Assembly: GCA_947383875.1 (NCBI GenBank)
Contig: CANDEX010000054.1
Location: 1 to 10,806 of the forward strand
DNA: 10,806 nt
Reading direction: 5' to 3'
From: an uncultured Azospirillum sp.
Lineage (GTDB): Bacteria; Pseudomonadota; Alphaproteobacteria; RF32; CAG-239
Below are positions 1 through 6,159 of the stretch, piece after piece. A program made the translations under genes and the position numbers. Position 1 is the stretch's first letter, and every line of letters starts with the position of its first letter. The notes beneath the pieces are model-generated. The model was not told where the DNA came from. It saw only the letters and a program-made list of their open reading frames with translations, and searched no databases.

Positions 1-20
1 GTAAGAATAATAGCTTTCAT
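1..20 (-). CDS. 5' end of an unidentified gene cut by the window edge
   Basis: Only six full codons are visible, reading MKAIIL leftward from an ATG at 20-18. The start is well supported: an AGAGAGGTG Shine-Dalgarno lies six bases upstream of the ATG, and a promoter with a perfect TTGACA box is about 40 bases further up. MKAIIL is how many sugar-nucleotidyltransferases begin (MKAIILAAG...), but the next codon starts with AC, which encodes Thr, so it does not continue in that way. Too little is visible to name the product. Confidence 0.6.
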
Positions 21-57
21 TATACACCTCTCTATAACTGAAACCATATCAATTAAG

Positions 58-86
58 AGAATAACACACTCTAAAACCTTTGTCAA
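58..86 (-). promoter_or_regulatory. sigma-70-type promoter for the left-edge gene
   Basis: Reading leftward, a perfect TTGACA -35 box (86-81) is followed by a 17-base spacer and a TATTCT -10 box (63-58, four of six consensus bases). Transcription would start near position 51, giving a leader of about 30 bases that ends in the AGAGAGGTG ribosome-binding site of the gene at the window edge. Confidence 0.7.
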
Positions 87-120
87 TCAAATATAACAGG
101 TGTTTTTTTCTTAGTCTAAT

Positions 121-380
121 CACTATAGATACTTGGGTGAAGATAATTGGAAATTGCTTTTGCTCAATGGGCGCACCCGATATATGGAGTAACTCAGATT
201 ATCTCCATTATACTTTGCAGGAGAAATAGATACGGCAGAATAGATATCCACGGTAACCACATGGTTCTATAATAGCTGCAAGCCTAATGGTTTGATCATA
301 CTCGTTGGCGAGGAAAAGTGTTGGAACAATACCTTGGTATTCAGCCCCAAGTAAACTAGGGGGTTTCTGTAAGGCAACAA
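121..380. other. hairpin-rich intergenic stretch, possible structured RNA
   Basis: No start-bearing reading frame of convincing quality lies here, yet the sequence folds locally many times. Visible are an 8-bp perfect long-range pairing (130-137 with 346-353) that encloses GGG-CGCA-CCC (169-178), ATGGAG/CTCCAT (184-189 with 203-208), AACC-ACAT-GGTT (255-266), CTCG-TTGG-CGAG (301-312) and AATACC/GGTATT (328-341). An AATAGATA direct repeat sits at 225 and 239. I found no hallmark of RNase P RNA, tmRNA, SRP RNA, 6S RNA or a common riboswitch. Single short stems arise by chance, so an RNA gene is only a suggestion and its strand is unknown. A decayed gene fragment is the alternative. Confidence 0.25.
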
Positions 381-381
381 T

Positions 382-411
382 AAAAAACGTCCTGTTTTAT
401 ACAGGACGTTT
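382..411 (-). terminator. rho-independent terminator of the Panacea-DUF192 operon
   Basis: A perfect 10-bp stem, AAACGTCCTG (385-394) with CAGGACGTTT (402-411), encloses a 7-base loop. Read leftward it is followed by a run of six T (complement of 387-382), and it sits 17 bases beyond the DUF192 stop codon. Read rightward the T-run is only three bases, so termination in that direction would be weak. Confidence 0.85.
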
Positions 412-428
412 GTAAAATATAATTCTGA

Positions 429-974
429 TTATTCAGCGGCAGGTGCTTCTTGAATTTCTTCCTCTACGGCAGAAGGAACTGTTTCTTCTCTTGGAGGGAG
501 TTTATCTTCCGCTTCATATAATTCCTTATTAATATCATCAAAGAAGTGATGTTTAACAGTATCACCTGTTTTTATGCCGTGTTTCTCAACTTCTCCGGCG
601 TTAAGTTCAATCACAACTGTAGCAGGTTCGGGGGCGATAATCAATTCTTCAGACATCGGAGTTGCTTTTTCTTTAATGAAAAAGATTGTGCCGTTAGCAT
701 TGACAAACAGCATATCCAAAGAAATGTGCGTATCTTTCATCCACATTGCAATTTGATTATTAACTTTGGATAAATCAAAAATCATTCCGCCGTCTGTTGC
801 AAGTTGATGACGATTCATCAAACCCTTTTCCAATTCTTCAGGTTTTTGAGCTTCTTCAACAGTATATATAACATCTCCGTTTTCAGTGGAAATGACAAGA
901 TTTCCGCTTTCTTTTTTTGGGGAACAACCGGCAACAACCATTAAAGCCAGAAATAAGTTTAGAAATTTGCTCAT
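429..974 (-). CDS. DUF192-family lipoprotein
   Basis: A 181-residue protein of the DUF192 family (PF02643), small secreted or membrane-attached proteins whose biochemical role is not established. The N-terminus is a lipoprotein signal, with a hydrophobic stretch ending in VAGC, so Cys17 would be lipidated. The DUF192 core spans about residues 36-142 with its usual blocks: GLM (51-53), GGMIF (62-66), MWMKDT (77-82), LDMLF (86-90) and IELNAG (122-127). The last 30 residues form a Glu-rich acidic tail not typical of the core. I chose the ATG at 974 because AGGAG lies six bases upstream; an ATG two codons earlier abuts the Shine-Dalgarno, and longer versions would run into the preceding gene. It is 16 bases downstream of the Panacea-like gene, so the two are probably co-transcribed. 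Confidence 0.9.
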   Translation of the reverse strand: MSKFLNLFLALMVVAGCSPKKESGNLVISTENGDVIYTVEEAQKPEELEKGLMNRHQLATDGGMIFDLSKVNNQIAMWMKDTHISLDMLFVNANGTIFFIKEKATPMSEELIIAPEPATVVIELNAGEVEKHGIKTGDTVKHHFFDDINKELYEAEDKLPPREETVPSAVEEEIQEAPAAE

Positions 975-990
975 AATCATCTCCTTTGGA

Positions 991-1530
991 TTAGACATCA
1001 ATTTTCCGAGGTTGCCATTTAGAAACAACAACCGGACCGTTTTGTGAAAGCATAACTTTTTTGCGATTATCTGAAAAAGCGTTATTTTGTTTATTTTTTT
1101 GCCCTGTTTTAATAAAACTGTCCACCACGGATTTAAAGTCAACAGTATTAATTGTTCCTTCGACGCAATTTTGTTTAAAAGCCGGGGAGGATTTAACAAG
1201 TTTTTCCAGGCGAGCAAGCGGCATAGAACCGTATTTCTGCCAGATTCCTTCAAGAAAAGTATTTATTTTTGAAGGGAACTTGACAGGAGGCATAAAAGGA
1301 CGCCCCATAGCAAAGATACGTTTAAGATTTGGCTCAAAAAAACCGTCATGATTGCAGACAAACAAACTGGGAGTCAACATTTCCATATTGTAAGCCATGG
1401 CATAATGAATCTGAGCCAGAAACAGCAGACACTGCATATTTTCTGTCTCCAGATAAAGGCCGTCTTTTTCAGCACGGTTAAAAAACCAATAAGCGACATC
1501 AATTGCCGTATCCGTTGCCGGAACTGCCAT
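991..1530 (-). CDS. Panacea (SocA/DUF4065)-like protein
   Basis: A 179-residue cytoplasmic protein resembling the Panacea domain family (SocA, GepA, formerly DUF4065). The evidence is the N-terminal pattern DVAYWFFNRA (11-20) followed by MQCLLFLAQIHYAM (32-45), matching the family's A-x-W-F-x(n)-L-Q-K-L-L-Y-x-A-Q block, then EPNLKRIFAMG (66-76) and a FLEGIWQKYGSMPLARLEKL segment (92-111) matching its helical C-terminal half. The tail from about residue 140 is polar and basic. Panacea proteins can act as antitoxins or proteolytic adaptors (SocA of Caulobacter), but no toxin candidate is adjacent, and the partner here is a DUF192 lipoprotein. The ATG at 1530 was chosen over upstream starts because AAAGGA lies six bases before it. 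Family placement is fairly good; the role is unknown. Confidence 0.7.
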   Translation of the reverse strand: MAVPATDTAIDVAYWFFNRAEKDGLYLETENMQCLLFLAQIHYAMAYNMEMLTPSLFVCNHDGFFEPNLKRIFAMGRPFMPPVKFPSKINTFLEGIWQKYGSMPLARLEKLVKSSPAFKQNCVEGTINTVDFKSVVDSFIKTGQKNKQNNAFSDNRKKVMLSQNGPVVVSKWQPRKIDV

Positions 1531-1560
1531 CTTGCATCCTTTCATCACAATCAGGCCTGA

Positions 1561-1589
1561 ATTATACACCACTTATTCCGTAAACACAA
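1561..1589 (-). promoter_or_regulatory. probable promoter of the Panacea-DUF192 operon
   Basis: Read leftward, TTGTGT (1589-1584) is separated by 17 bases from a perfect TATAAT (1566-1561). The -10 box is strong and the -35 box weak (TTG only). The transcript would start near 1554, leaving a leader of roughly 24 bases before the ATG at 1530. Confidence 0.55.
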
Positions 1590-1644
1590 ATATTTTTAAT
1601 AAGTTAAGCGCGTATATTTTTTCTGTTTGTATTTATTTTTGTTC

Positions 1645-1679
1645 TTGTTTTAATCTGGTTATTACGCTATCAATATAAC
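1645..1679 (+). promoter_or_regulatory. candidate promoter of the OmpA-like/recJ/DUF502 operon
   Basis: TTGTTT (1645-1650), a 17-base spacer and TATCAA (1668-1673) form a moderate sigma-70-like match. An overlapping TATAAC (1674-1679) is a better -10 box but has no good -35 box. The region upstream (about 1590-1650) is strongly T-rich on this strand. This is the only region from which the three downstream genes could be started, since their spacings are 13 bases and a 4-base overlap. Confidence 0.4.
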
Positions 1680-1683
1680 CAAA

Positions 1684-1707
1684 TGCCGCCGAGAAAAGCG
1701 GACGGCA
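1684..1707 (+). promoter_or_regulatory. GC-rich leader hairpin
   Basis: TGCCGCCG (1684-1691) pairs with CGG-A-CGGCA (1699-1707), leaving one bulged A and an AGAAAAG loop. It stands out from AT-rich surroundings and lies just downstream of the candidate promoter, 36 bases before the preferred start codon. No T-run follows, so it is not a terminator. It may stabilise the 5' end of the mRNA or act in regulation; neither can be read from the sequence. Confidence 0.45.
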
Positions 1708-1743
1708 GTTATGGTTTTAGATGATTTTAATAGGGTTTATCAG

Positions 1744-2532
1744 ATGTCTTTGTTAAAAAATATAAGAGTTTCGGCAGTATTGAGCAGTGCTTTGTTTTTG
1801 TCTGTTTCCTGTACCAGTGCTTCATTTCCTGAAATTGAAGACGAGTCTTCCGAAATTGCTTCAGTACAGGGGGAGCGTATTCTGAAAGAGGGCGACGGTC
1901 TGTTGAGCGATGGAAAAAACATCGCTTATGATGATGAAAATATTGTTGAGACTGTTGTTCCCGCTAAAACCACACCGATAATTGTGGCAGAAGCCGGTGA
2001 CTTGAATAAGGAAGAAACAGAGCTTAATGATGAAGATGTTGATTTCTTTGGCGTACCTTTTGATCAGGAAGCTGATGCTCCGGCTAAAAAGCAAAACAAA
2101 ACACCAAAGCCTTCAACTTCTGAAAAGCCCGCTTCTAAAGTTGTTGCCGCTGAAAAGGCTGCAACAGTTCCCAGCGTAACCTATTTGGCGGAAACTTTTT
2201 ACTTTGATAACGGCGGTTCAGCTTTAGCAGCAGGCTCCAATGCCAAGATTCGCCAGATTGTTCGCGAGGCTAAGCGAAACAATGCTTTTGTTCGTGTTAT
2301 GGGGTTTGCCTCCAGCCGTACCCGCAATACAGATATGGCCAGCCATAAAATGGCAAACTTTAAAGTATCTCAAGAAAGAGCCGAAACGGTAGCTGCCGCA
2401 TTACGTCGTGCCGGAATGCCTGCTTCCAAAATTTTGGTTGAAGCCATGTCCGATAATCGCCCGGCTTATCTGGAAGTTATGCCCGAAGGTGAACGTTTGA
2501 ACCGCAGAGCCGAAGTTTATATCAGCTATTAA
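1744..2532 (+). CDS. OmpA-domain outer-membrane lipoprotein (peptidoglycan-associated type)
   Basis: A 262-residue envelope protein in three parts: a signal peptide ending at SVSC, making Cys23 the probable lipidation site (the lipobox is imperfect, with Ser at -3); a long acidic low-complexity region with a Lys/Pro/Ala-rich linker at about 112-140; and a C-terminal OmpA-like domain (146-262). In the domain, TFYFDNGGSAL (151-161), VRVMGF (183-188), NFKVSQERAETV (205-216), NRP (238-240) and NRRAEVYI (253-260) match the family. The GHTDxxG segment reads GFASSRT, so the aspartate that contacts diaminopimelate in canonical members is replaced, while the RA arginine (212) is kept. Peptidoglycan binding is therefore uncertain. 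The ATG at 1744 has AGGG eight bases upstream; the in-frame ATG at 1711 directly follows a hairpin and has no ribosome-binding site. It is the first gene of an operon with recJ. Confidence 0.8.
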   Translation: MSLLKNIRVSAVLSSALFLSVSCTSASFPEIEDESSEIASVQGERILKEGDGLLSDGKNIAYDDENIVETVVPAKTTPIIVAEAGDLNKEETELNDEDVDFFGVPFDQEADAPAKKQNKTPKPSTSEKPASKVVAAEKAATVPSVTYLAETFYFDNGGSALAAGSNAKIRQIVREAKRNNAFVRVMGFASSRTRNTDMASHKMANFKVSQERAETVAAALRRAGMPASKILVEAMSDNRPAYLEVMPEGERLNRRAEVYISY

Positions 2533-2545
2533 TTAAGGAAAAAAA

Positions 2546-4315
2546 GTGAGTTTTAGTTTTGAAAATGTCAAATCACTCGGCGGTAATTTGTGGAAAGCTG
2601 CTGTTATGGATGACCGCAAAGCTGAACTCATTTCCGAACGGTTTCAATTGCCGCCGCTGATTGCGCAGATTATTGTCTCTCGGGGAATTTTGCCGGATGA
2701 GGTTAGTAATTTTATTAATCCGAAACTGCAAACCTTGTTGCCGGATCCTTTTGTTATGAAAGGAATGGTCGAAGCCAGTCAAAAAATAGCTGATGCAATT
2801 ATCTCAGGGCGCAAAATAGCCGTTATAGGAGACTATGATGTCGACGGAGCCACATCGTCTTCTGTTTTGCGACTGTTTTTGGAGAGTGTCGGCGTTGAGC
2901 CAATCATTCACATTCCTGAACGAGACGAAGGTTATGGTCCCAGTACGATGGCCTTTGATAAATTTGCAGCGCAGGGGGCGGACTTTGTTGTCACCGTTGA
3001 TTGCGGAACCACGGCTTTTTCTGTTTTTGACTATGCGCGAGAAAAAGGCTTTGAGGTTATCGTTCTGGATCATCATGAAGCAGAAGCCAAATTACCCGAT
3101 GTCTGCGCCGTGGTTAATCCTAAACGCTTAGATGAAAGTGATGATTACCCTTATTTAAAATATATGGCGGCTGTAGGTGTTGTTTTTGTGACAATTGTCG
3201 CTGTTAATCGCGAATTGCGAAAGAGAGGTTTCTACCAAACCCGTTCGGAACCAAATCTGATGGAATGGTTGGATTTGGTAGCACTGGGGACCGTTTGCGA
3301 TGTTGTACCTCTTCTGGGGTTAAATCGAGCATTCGTTCGCCAGGGATTGAAAGTAATGGCGCAGCGGCGTAATATCGGACTGAGAACTTTGATTGATAAG
3401 GCCGCAATAAATGAAGCTCCTGGAGCTTTCCATCTGGGGTTTGTCTTAGGACCGCGGATTAATGCTTGCGGACGAGTCGGTGAAGCGGCTCTTGGCAATC
3501 GCCTGTTATGTATCAAAGATGAATTTCAGGCTTCGCTGTTGGCGGATAAACTGAATGAGTTTAACAGCCGGCGTAAAGAAATAGAAGGTTATGTGCTGGA
3601 AAAAGCAATTGAAATGTTAGAAGGGACACCGCAGGAATACCCGATAGCGTTTGTTTTCGGAAATGATTGGCATCAAGGTGTTATTGGTATTGTTGCCGGA
3701 AAGCTGAAAGAGCGTTATAATCTTCCGGCTTTTGTCATGTCTGTTGAAGATGATGAGGTTAAGGGGTCTGCGCGTTCTATTCCCGGGGTTGATTTAGGGG
3801 CTCTGATTATTGCCGCCAAAGAAAAGGGCGTGATAACCAAAGGCGGCGGACACACCATGGCCGCAGGTTTCTCGTTGGAGGAAAGCCGTATTGATGATTT
3901 TCGCCGTTTTGTAGGGGAATATGTGCAGCGTGAAATAGGGCATGAAGCCATAACGCCGGTGATTGAGGTTGACGGTGTGCTTGACTTAGCCGGCGTAACG
4001 GTAGAAATGCTTGATAAGCTTGATTTGCTGGAGCCTTACGGTGCAGGCAATCGTGAACCGAAATTAGTTTTGCCGCGCGTGCGTGTCAGTCGGGCGCGGA
4101 TTGTAGGCAGCGGCCATGTCAGCTGCTGGCTGAGCACTGCGGGCGGCGGCGGATTAAAAGCAATGGCATTCCGAGTTGCCGATACGGCAATTGGTCCAGC
4201 ATTGCTAAACAGCAATGGCGATTGTTTTAATATGGTTGGTGTTTTACGTCATGATAATTGGCAGGGACGTAATTCGGTGCAGTTTATTATTGAAGATGTC
4301 ATGAGGGTTGAATGA
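2546..4315 (+). CDS. recJ: single-stranded-DNA-specific 5'-3' exonuclease RecJ
   Basis: A 589-residue cytoplasmic DHH-family nuclease that degrades single-stranded DNA 5' to 3' in RecF-pathway recombination, mismatch repair and base-excision repair. The Mn-binding motifs are intact: GDYDVDG (95-101), DCG (152-154), DHH (175-177) and TVCDVVPL (249-256). The family block GPRINACGR (302-310) is followed by the DHHA1 domain with GSAR (407-410) and GGGHTMAAGF (433-442), then a C-terminal OB-like segment with LEPYGAGN near 496. Length is normal for RecJ. Translation starts at GTG (2546) with AAGGA six bases upstream, 13 bases after the stop of the OmpA-like gene. Its last codons carry the Shine-Dalgarno of the next gene. 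Confidence 0.97.
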   Translation: MSFSFENVKSLGGNLWKAAVMDDRKAELISERFQLPPLIAQIIVSRGILPDEVSNFINPKLQTLLPDPFVMKGMVEASQKIADAIISGRKIAVIGDYDVDGATSSSVLRLFLESVGVEPIIHIPERDEGYGPSTMAFDKFAAQGADFVVTVDCGTTAFSVFDYAREKGFEVIVLDHHEAEAKLPDVCAVVNPKRLDESDDYPYLKYMAAVGVVFVTIVAVNRELRKRGFYQTRSEPNLMEWLDLVALGTVCDVVPLLGLNRAFVRQGLKVMAQRRNIGLRTLIDKAAINEAPGAFHLGFVLGPRINACGRVGEAALGNRLLCIKDEFQASLLADKLNEFNSRRKEIEGYVLEKAIEMLEGTPQEYPIAFVFGNDWHQGVIGIVAGKLKERYNLPAFVMSVEDDEVKGSARSIPGVDLGALIIAAKEKGVITKGGGHTMAAGFSLEESRIDDFRRFVGEYVQREIGHEAITPVIEVDGVLDLAGVTVEMLDKLDLLEPYGAGNREPKLVLPRVRVSRARIVGSGHVSCWLSTAGGGGLKAMAFRVADTAIGPALLNSNGDCFNMVGVLRHDNWQGRNSVQFIIEDVMRVE

Positions 4316-5025
4316 AGAACAATAAAAATGTAACCAAAAGGGCGAAGAATATAAAGCGTATTCGCTTGGAGCGGGAAAAAGCTATTTTTATGCGTTTAGG
4401 TTCTAAAATAAAAGCTTATTTCTTTACCGGTATTTTAGTTACAGCACCGGTTTCTATGACTTTTTACTTGGCTTATAAGCTGATTTCATGGATTGATGTC
4501 AGTGTGAATAAGTTAATTCCGATGGAATTTCGTCCTGATAGCTATCTGCCATACAGTATTCCCGGCTTGGGAGTGGTATTATTGGTTTTGGCGATGATAC
4601 TGGTGGGGATGTTTGCTGCCGGCTTTTTGGGAAAATTTTTCTTAAGTCTGGGCGAATGGTTGGTTTATAAAATGCCGTTTGTCTCCAGTGTATATTCTCT
4701 GCTAAAGCAAGTGTTTCAAACATTCCTGTCAAATAAAAACAATGCGTTTAGTCAAGTTGTCTTGTTGGAATACCCTCGTAAGGGAATTTGGATATTGGGT
4801 TTTGTTAGTTCTGAAACACAAGGAGAAATCAGAGACAAACTCGGACGGGAAATGTTGAATGTGTTTATTCCGACGACACCGAACCCGACATCAGGTTTTT
4901 TGATATTCGTCCCGAAAGAAGATACGATAAATATTGATATGACGGTTGAGGACGGAATTAAGTTCGTGATTTCGGGTGGCTTGGTAACACCTGAGTTGGC
5001 TGGTAAAAAAATAAAAAGAAAGTAA
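4312..5025 (+). CDS. DUF502 family inner-membrane protein
   Basis: A 237-residue DUF502 (PF04367) membrane protein of unknown function. A basic N-terminal arm (1-33) precedes two hydrophobic segments, about 36-60 and 85-112. The conserved family blocks follow: MPFVSSVYSLLKQV (123-136), EYPRKGIWILGFVSSE (152-167), the hallmark PTTPNPTSGFLIFVP (187-201) and a VEDGIKFVISGG stretch (212-223). The gene overlaps recJ by four bases (ATGA), and GAGGG in the end of recJ lies four bases before its ATG, which points to translational coupling. A later ATG at 4390 (MRLGSK) would remove the basic arm but has no well-spaced Shine-Dalgarno. Its stop codon touches the shared terminator hairpin. Confidence 0.92.
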   Translation: MKNNKNVTKRAKNIKRIRLEREKAIFMRLGSKIKAYFFTGILVTAPVSMTFYLAYKLISWIDVSVNKLIPMEFRPDSYLPYSIPGLGVVLLVLAMILVGMFAAGFLGKFFLSLGEWLVYKMPFVSSVYSLLKQVFQTFLSNKNNAFSQVVLLEYPRKGIWILGFVSSETQGEIRDKLGREMLNVFIPTTPNPTSGFLIFVPKEDTINIDMTVEDGIKFVISGGLVTPELAGKKIKRK

Positions 5026-5064
5026 TAAAACAAAGCCCTGCTGAATGCAGGGCTTTGTTTTATT
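5024..5064. terminator. bidirectional rho-independent terminator
   Basis: A perfect 18-bp inverted repeat (5024-5041 with 5047-5064) around a TGAAT loop has A-rich left and T-rich right arms, so it works in both directions. It ends the rightward OmpA-like/recJ/DUF502 operon and the leftward bamE gene. The bamE stop codon (5062-5060) is inside the right arm, and the DUF502 stop (5023-5025) overlaps the base of the left arm. Confidence 0.95.
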
Positions 5065-5521
5065 GGTTAGGATTATTGTTTGTCGGGAAAGGCATATATT
5101 GTCCGACACCACCGAAATATTTGCGGAAAAAGCCGGGGTTATGGCCGACTGTTTCGGTTTTATCTTCACAAATTTCAATTTCTTTTCCGTTTCTTTTGGA
5201 AAGACGATCAATGGATTCAACTTTATTCTGATTGTTGAAGCGAATGGTCAAAACATCACGTTCAACTTCTTTAGGAGCAAAGAAAGCCACTTTTTTAATA
5301 TCGGAAGACATATAAATCCAAGTATTACGATCCAGAGAAACAACATTGGACGGTGCGCCAAGAATGTTCTGAACTTCATATTTGCTTTGTCCGGCTTTGA
5401 TACGTTCGATTCTTTCATTTGACGGCATATTTCCGTTATGGGTGATAAACATATCGCTGCTGCAGGCGGAAGAGAATATTATCAGGAAGGCATTTAACAA
5501 AAATACTTTGCTTATTGACAT
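5060..5521 (-). CDS. bamE: BamE (SmpA/OmlA) outer-membrane assembly lipoprotein
   Basis: A 153-residue lipoprotein of the SmpA/OmlA family, a small subunit of the BAM complex that inserts beta-barrel proteins into the outer membrane. A signal peptide ends at SSAC, with Cys20 the lipidation site (Ser at -3 is not ideal). The family core is clear: RIKAGQSKYEVQNILGAPS (40-58), TWIYMSSD (67-74), ERDVLTIRF (87-95) and the closing beta-strand KVESIDRLS (100-108). A Gly/Asn-rich, low-complexity tail ends the protein. The start has AAGGA seven bases upstream. In Alphaproteobacteria bamE commonly lies beside the DUF177-plsX-fabH block, as here. It diverges from DUF177 across 69 bases, and a TATGAT -10-like box lies upstream, but its -35 is poor. 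Confidence 0.9.
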   Translation of the reverse strand: MSISKVFLLNAFLIIFSSACSSDMFITHNGNMPSNERIERIKAGQSKYEVQNILGAPSNVVSLDRNTWIYMSSDIKKVAFFAPKEVERDVLTIRFNNQNKVESIDRLSKRNGKEIEICEDKTETVGHNPGFFRKYFGGVGQYMPFPTNNNPNQ

Positions 5522-5590
5522 CTTTTAATCCTTACCGTTAAATCATATCTAAATTACATTGCTAAAACATATAGCATAAGGAAACGATTA

Positions 5591-6109
5591 ATGCAAAAAA
5601 ATTTTTCATATCCGTTGATAGTTGACGATATTGCTGCGGCCGAGAAAAAATATACCATAAATGCAACGCCGGAAGAGCTTGCCGAGTTGACGGAGATTCT
5701 GAAAGTGCCGGAAGTAAAAGCTTTTTCGGCAGAGATTTATACTAAAATGAATAAAAAAGCACATATGCTGAATGTTTGGGGAAATGTTTTCGCCGAATTG
5801 GAATTGCAAAGTGTTATCAGTCTTGAAAACTTTCTGAAAACATACAAATCAGATTTTGAATTAGTCTATGATACAAAAGCCACGTTAAAAAGCCAGCATG
5901 AGGAAGATGAAGATATCAACGGAGATTTACCTGATGTGGTAATTGGCGGCCAAATAGATTTAGGGCAGATAGCCATTGAGCAGCTGGCCTTGGTGATGGA
6001 GGATTATCCGCGGAAGGAAGGGGAGGTCTTTCATTGGGAAAGTGAGTTTGATGAAGAGGATGATAAAGCCCGAAATCCATTTAAAATTTTGGAAAAACTC
6101 AAAAAATAA
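5591..6109 (+). CDS. DUF177 / YceD family protein (23S rRNA accumulation)
   Basis: A 172-residue DUF177 (PF02620) protein. The family includes YceD of E. coli and its plant relatives, which are required for normal 23S rRNA accumulation and are usually encoded next to rpmF. The alphaproteobacterial signature is the C-terminal run QIDLGQIAIEQLALVMEDYPRK (about 121-142). The middle block, ELELQSVISLENF (68-80), corresponds to the family's Q-x-C-V-V-T-L-E-P-F segment but has Ser for Cys, so a metal or redox role of that Cys is excluded here. The ATG has AAGGA eight bases upstream. It is followed by a weak terminator and then rpmF. Confidence 0.88.
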   Translation: MQKNFSYPLIVDDIAAAEKKYTINATPEELAELTEILKVPEVKAFSAEIYTKMNKKAHMLNVWGNVFAELELQSVISLENFLKTYKSDFELVYDTKATLKSQHEEDEDINGDLPDVVIGGQIDLGQIAIEQLALVMEDYPRKEGEVFHWESEFDEEDDKARNPFKILEKLKK

Positions 6110-6118
6110 AAATTATGC

Positions 6119-6138
6119 TTGCCAAACGGCAATTTTTT
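6119..6138 (+). terminator. weak intrinsic terminator or attenuator after DUF177
   Basis: TTGCC (6119-6123) pairs with GGCAA (6128-6132) around an AAAC loop and is followed by six T. The stem is only five base pairs, so termination is probably partial, letting some DUF177 transcripts continue into rpmF and plsX. Confidence 0.5.
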
Positions 6139-6159
6139 AGCTAGAAAGGCACTAAAGCT

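Noticed and set aside
100..110. T-run after the left-edge promoter as a rightward terminator
   Set aside because: Only a four-base ACCT/AGGT pairing with a long loop precedes the T-run, too weak for a terminator, and no rightward gene ends there.
121..380. Identification of the hairpin-rich stretch as RNase P RNA, tmRNA, 6S RNA or SRP RNA
   Set aside because: GAGGAAAAGTG at 309-320 resembles the GAGGAAAGTCC motif of RNase P RNA only in part, and the other conserved segments are absent; no tag frame, CCA end or SRP tetraloop motif was seen.
208..402. A leftward frame open for about 60 codons, ending in TAA at 210-208
   Set aside because: It contains no ATG, GTG or TTG, has no ribosome-binding site, begins inside the terminator hairpin, and matches no protein I can name. 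A decayed gene fragment remains possible but is unsupported.
429..1253. A longer 274-residue version of the DUF192 protein
   Set aside because: The extra 93 residues overlap the upstream Panacea-like gene in another frame and would bury the lipoprotein signal; the ATG at 974 has a well-placed AGGAG.
991..1530. A toxin-antitoxin pair built on the Panacea-like protein
   Set aside because: The neighbours are a DUF192 lipoprotein and a divergent OmpA-like lipoprotein; neither resembles a toxin.
3232..3516. A 94-codon leftward frame opposite recJ
   Set aside because: It is antisense to the conserved core of RecJ, Arg/Pro-rich as expected of a shadow frame, and has no start signal.
5045..5422. 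A 125-codon rightward frame opposite bamE
   Set aside because: It begins inside the terminator hairpin, has no Shine-Dalgarno, and lies wholly antisense to a clear BamE coding sequence.
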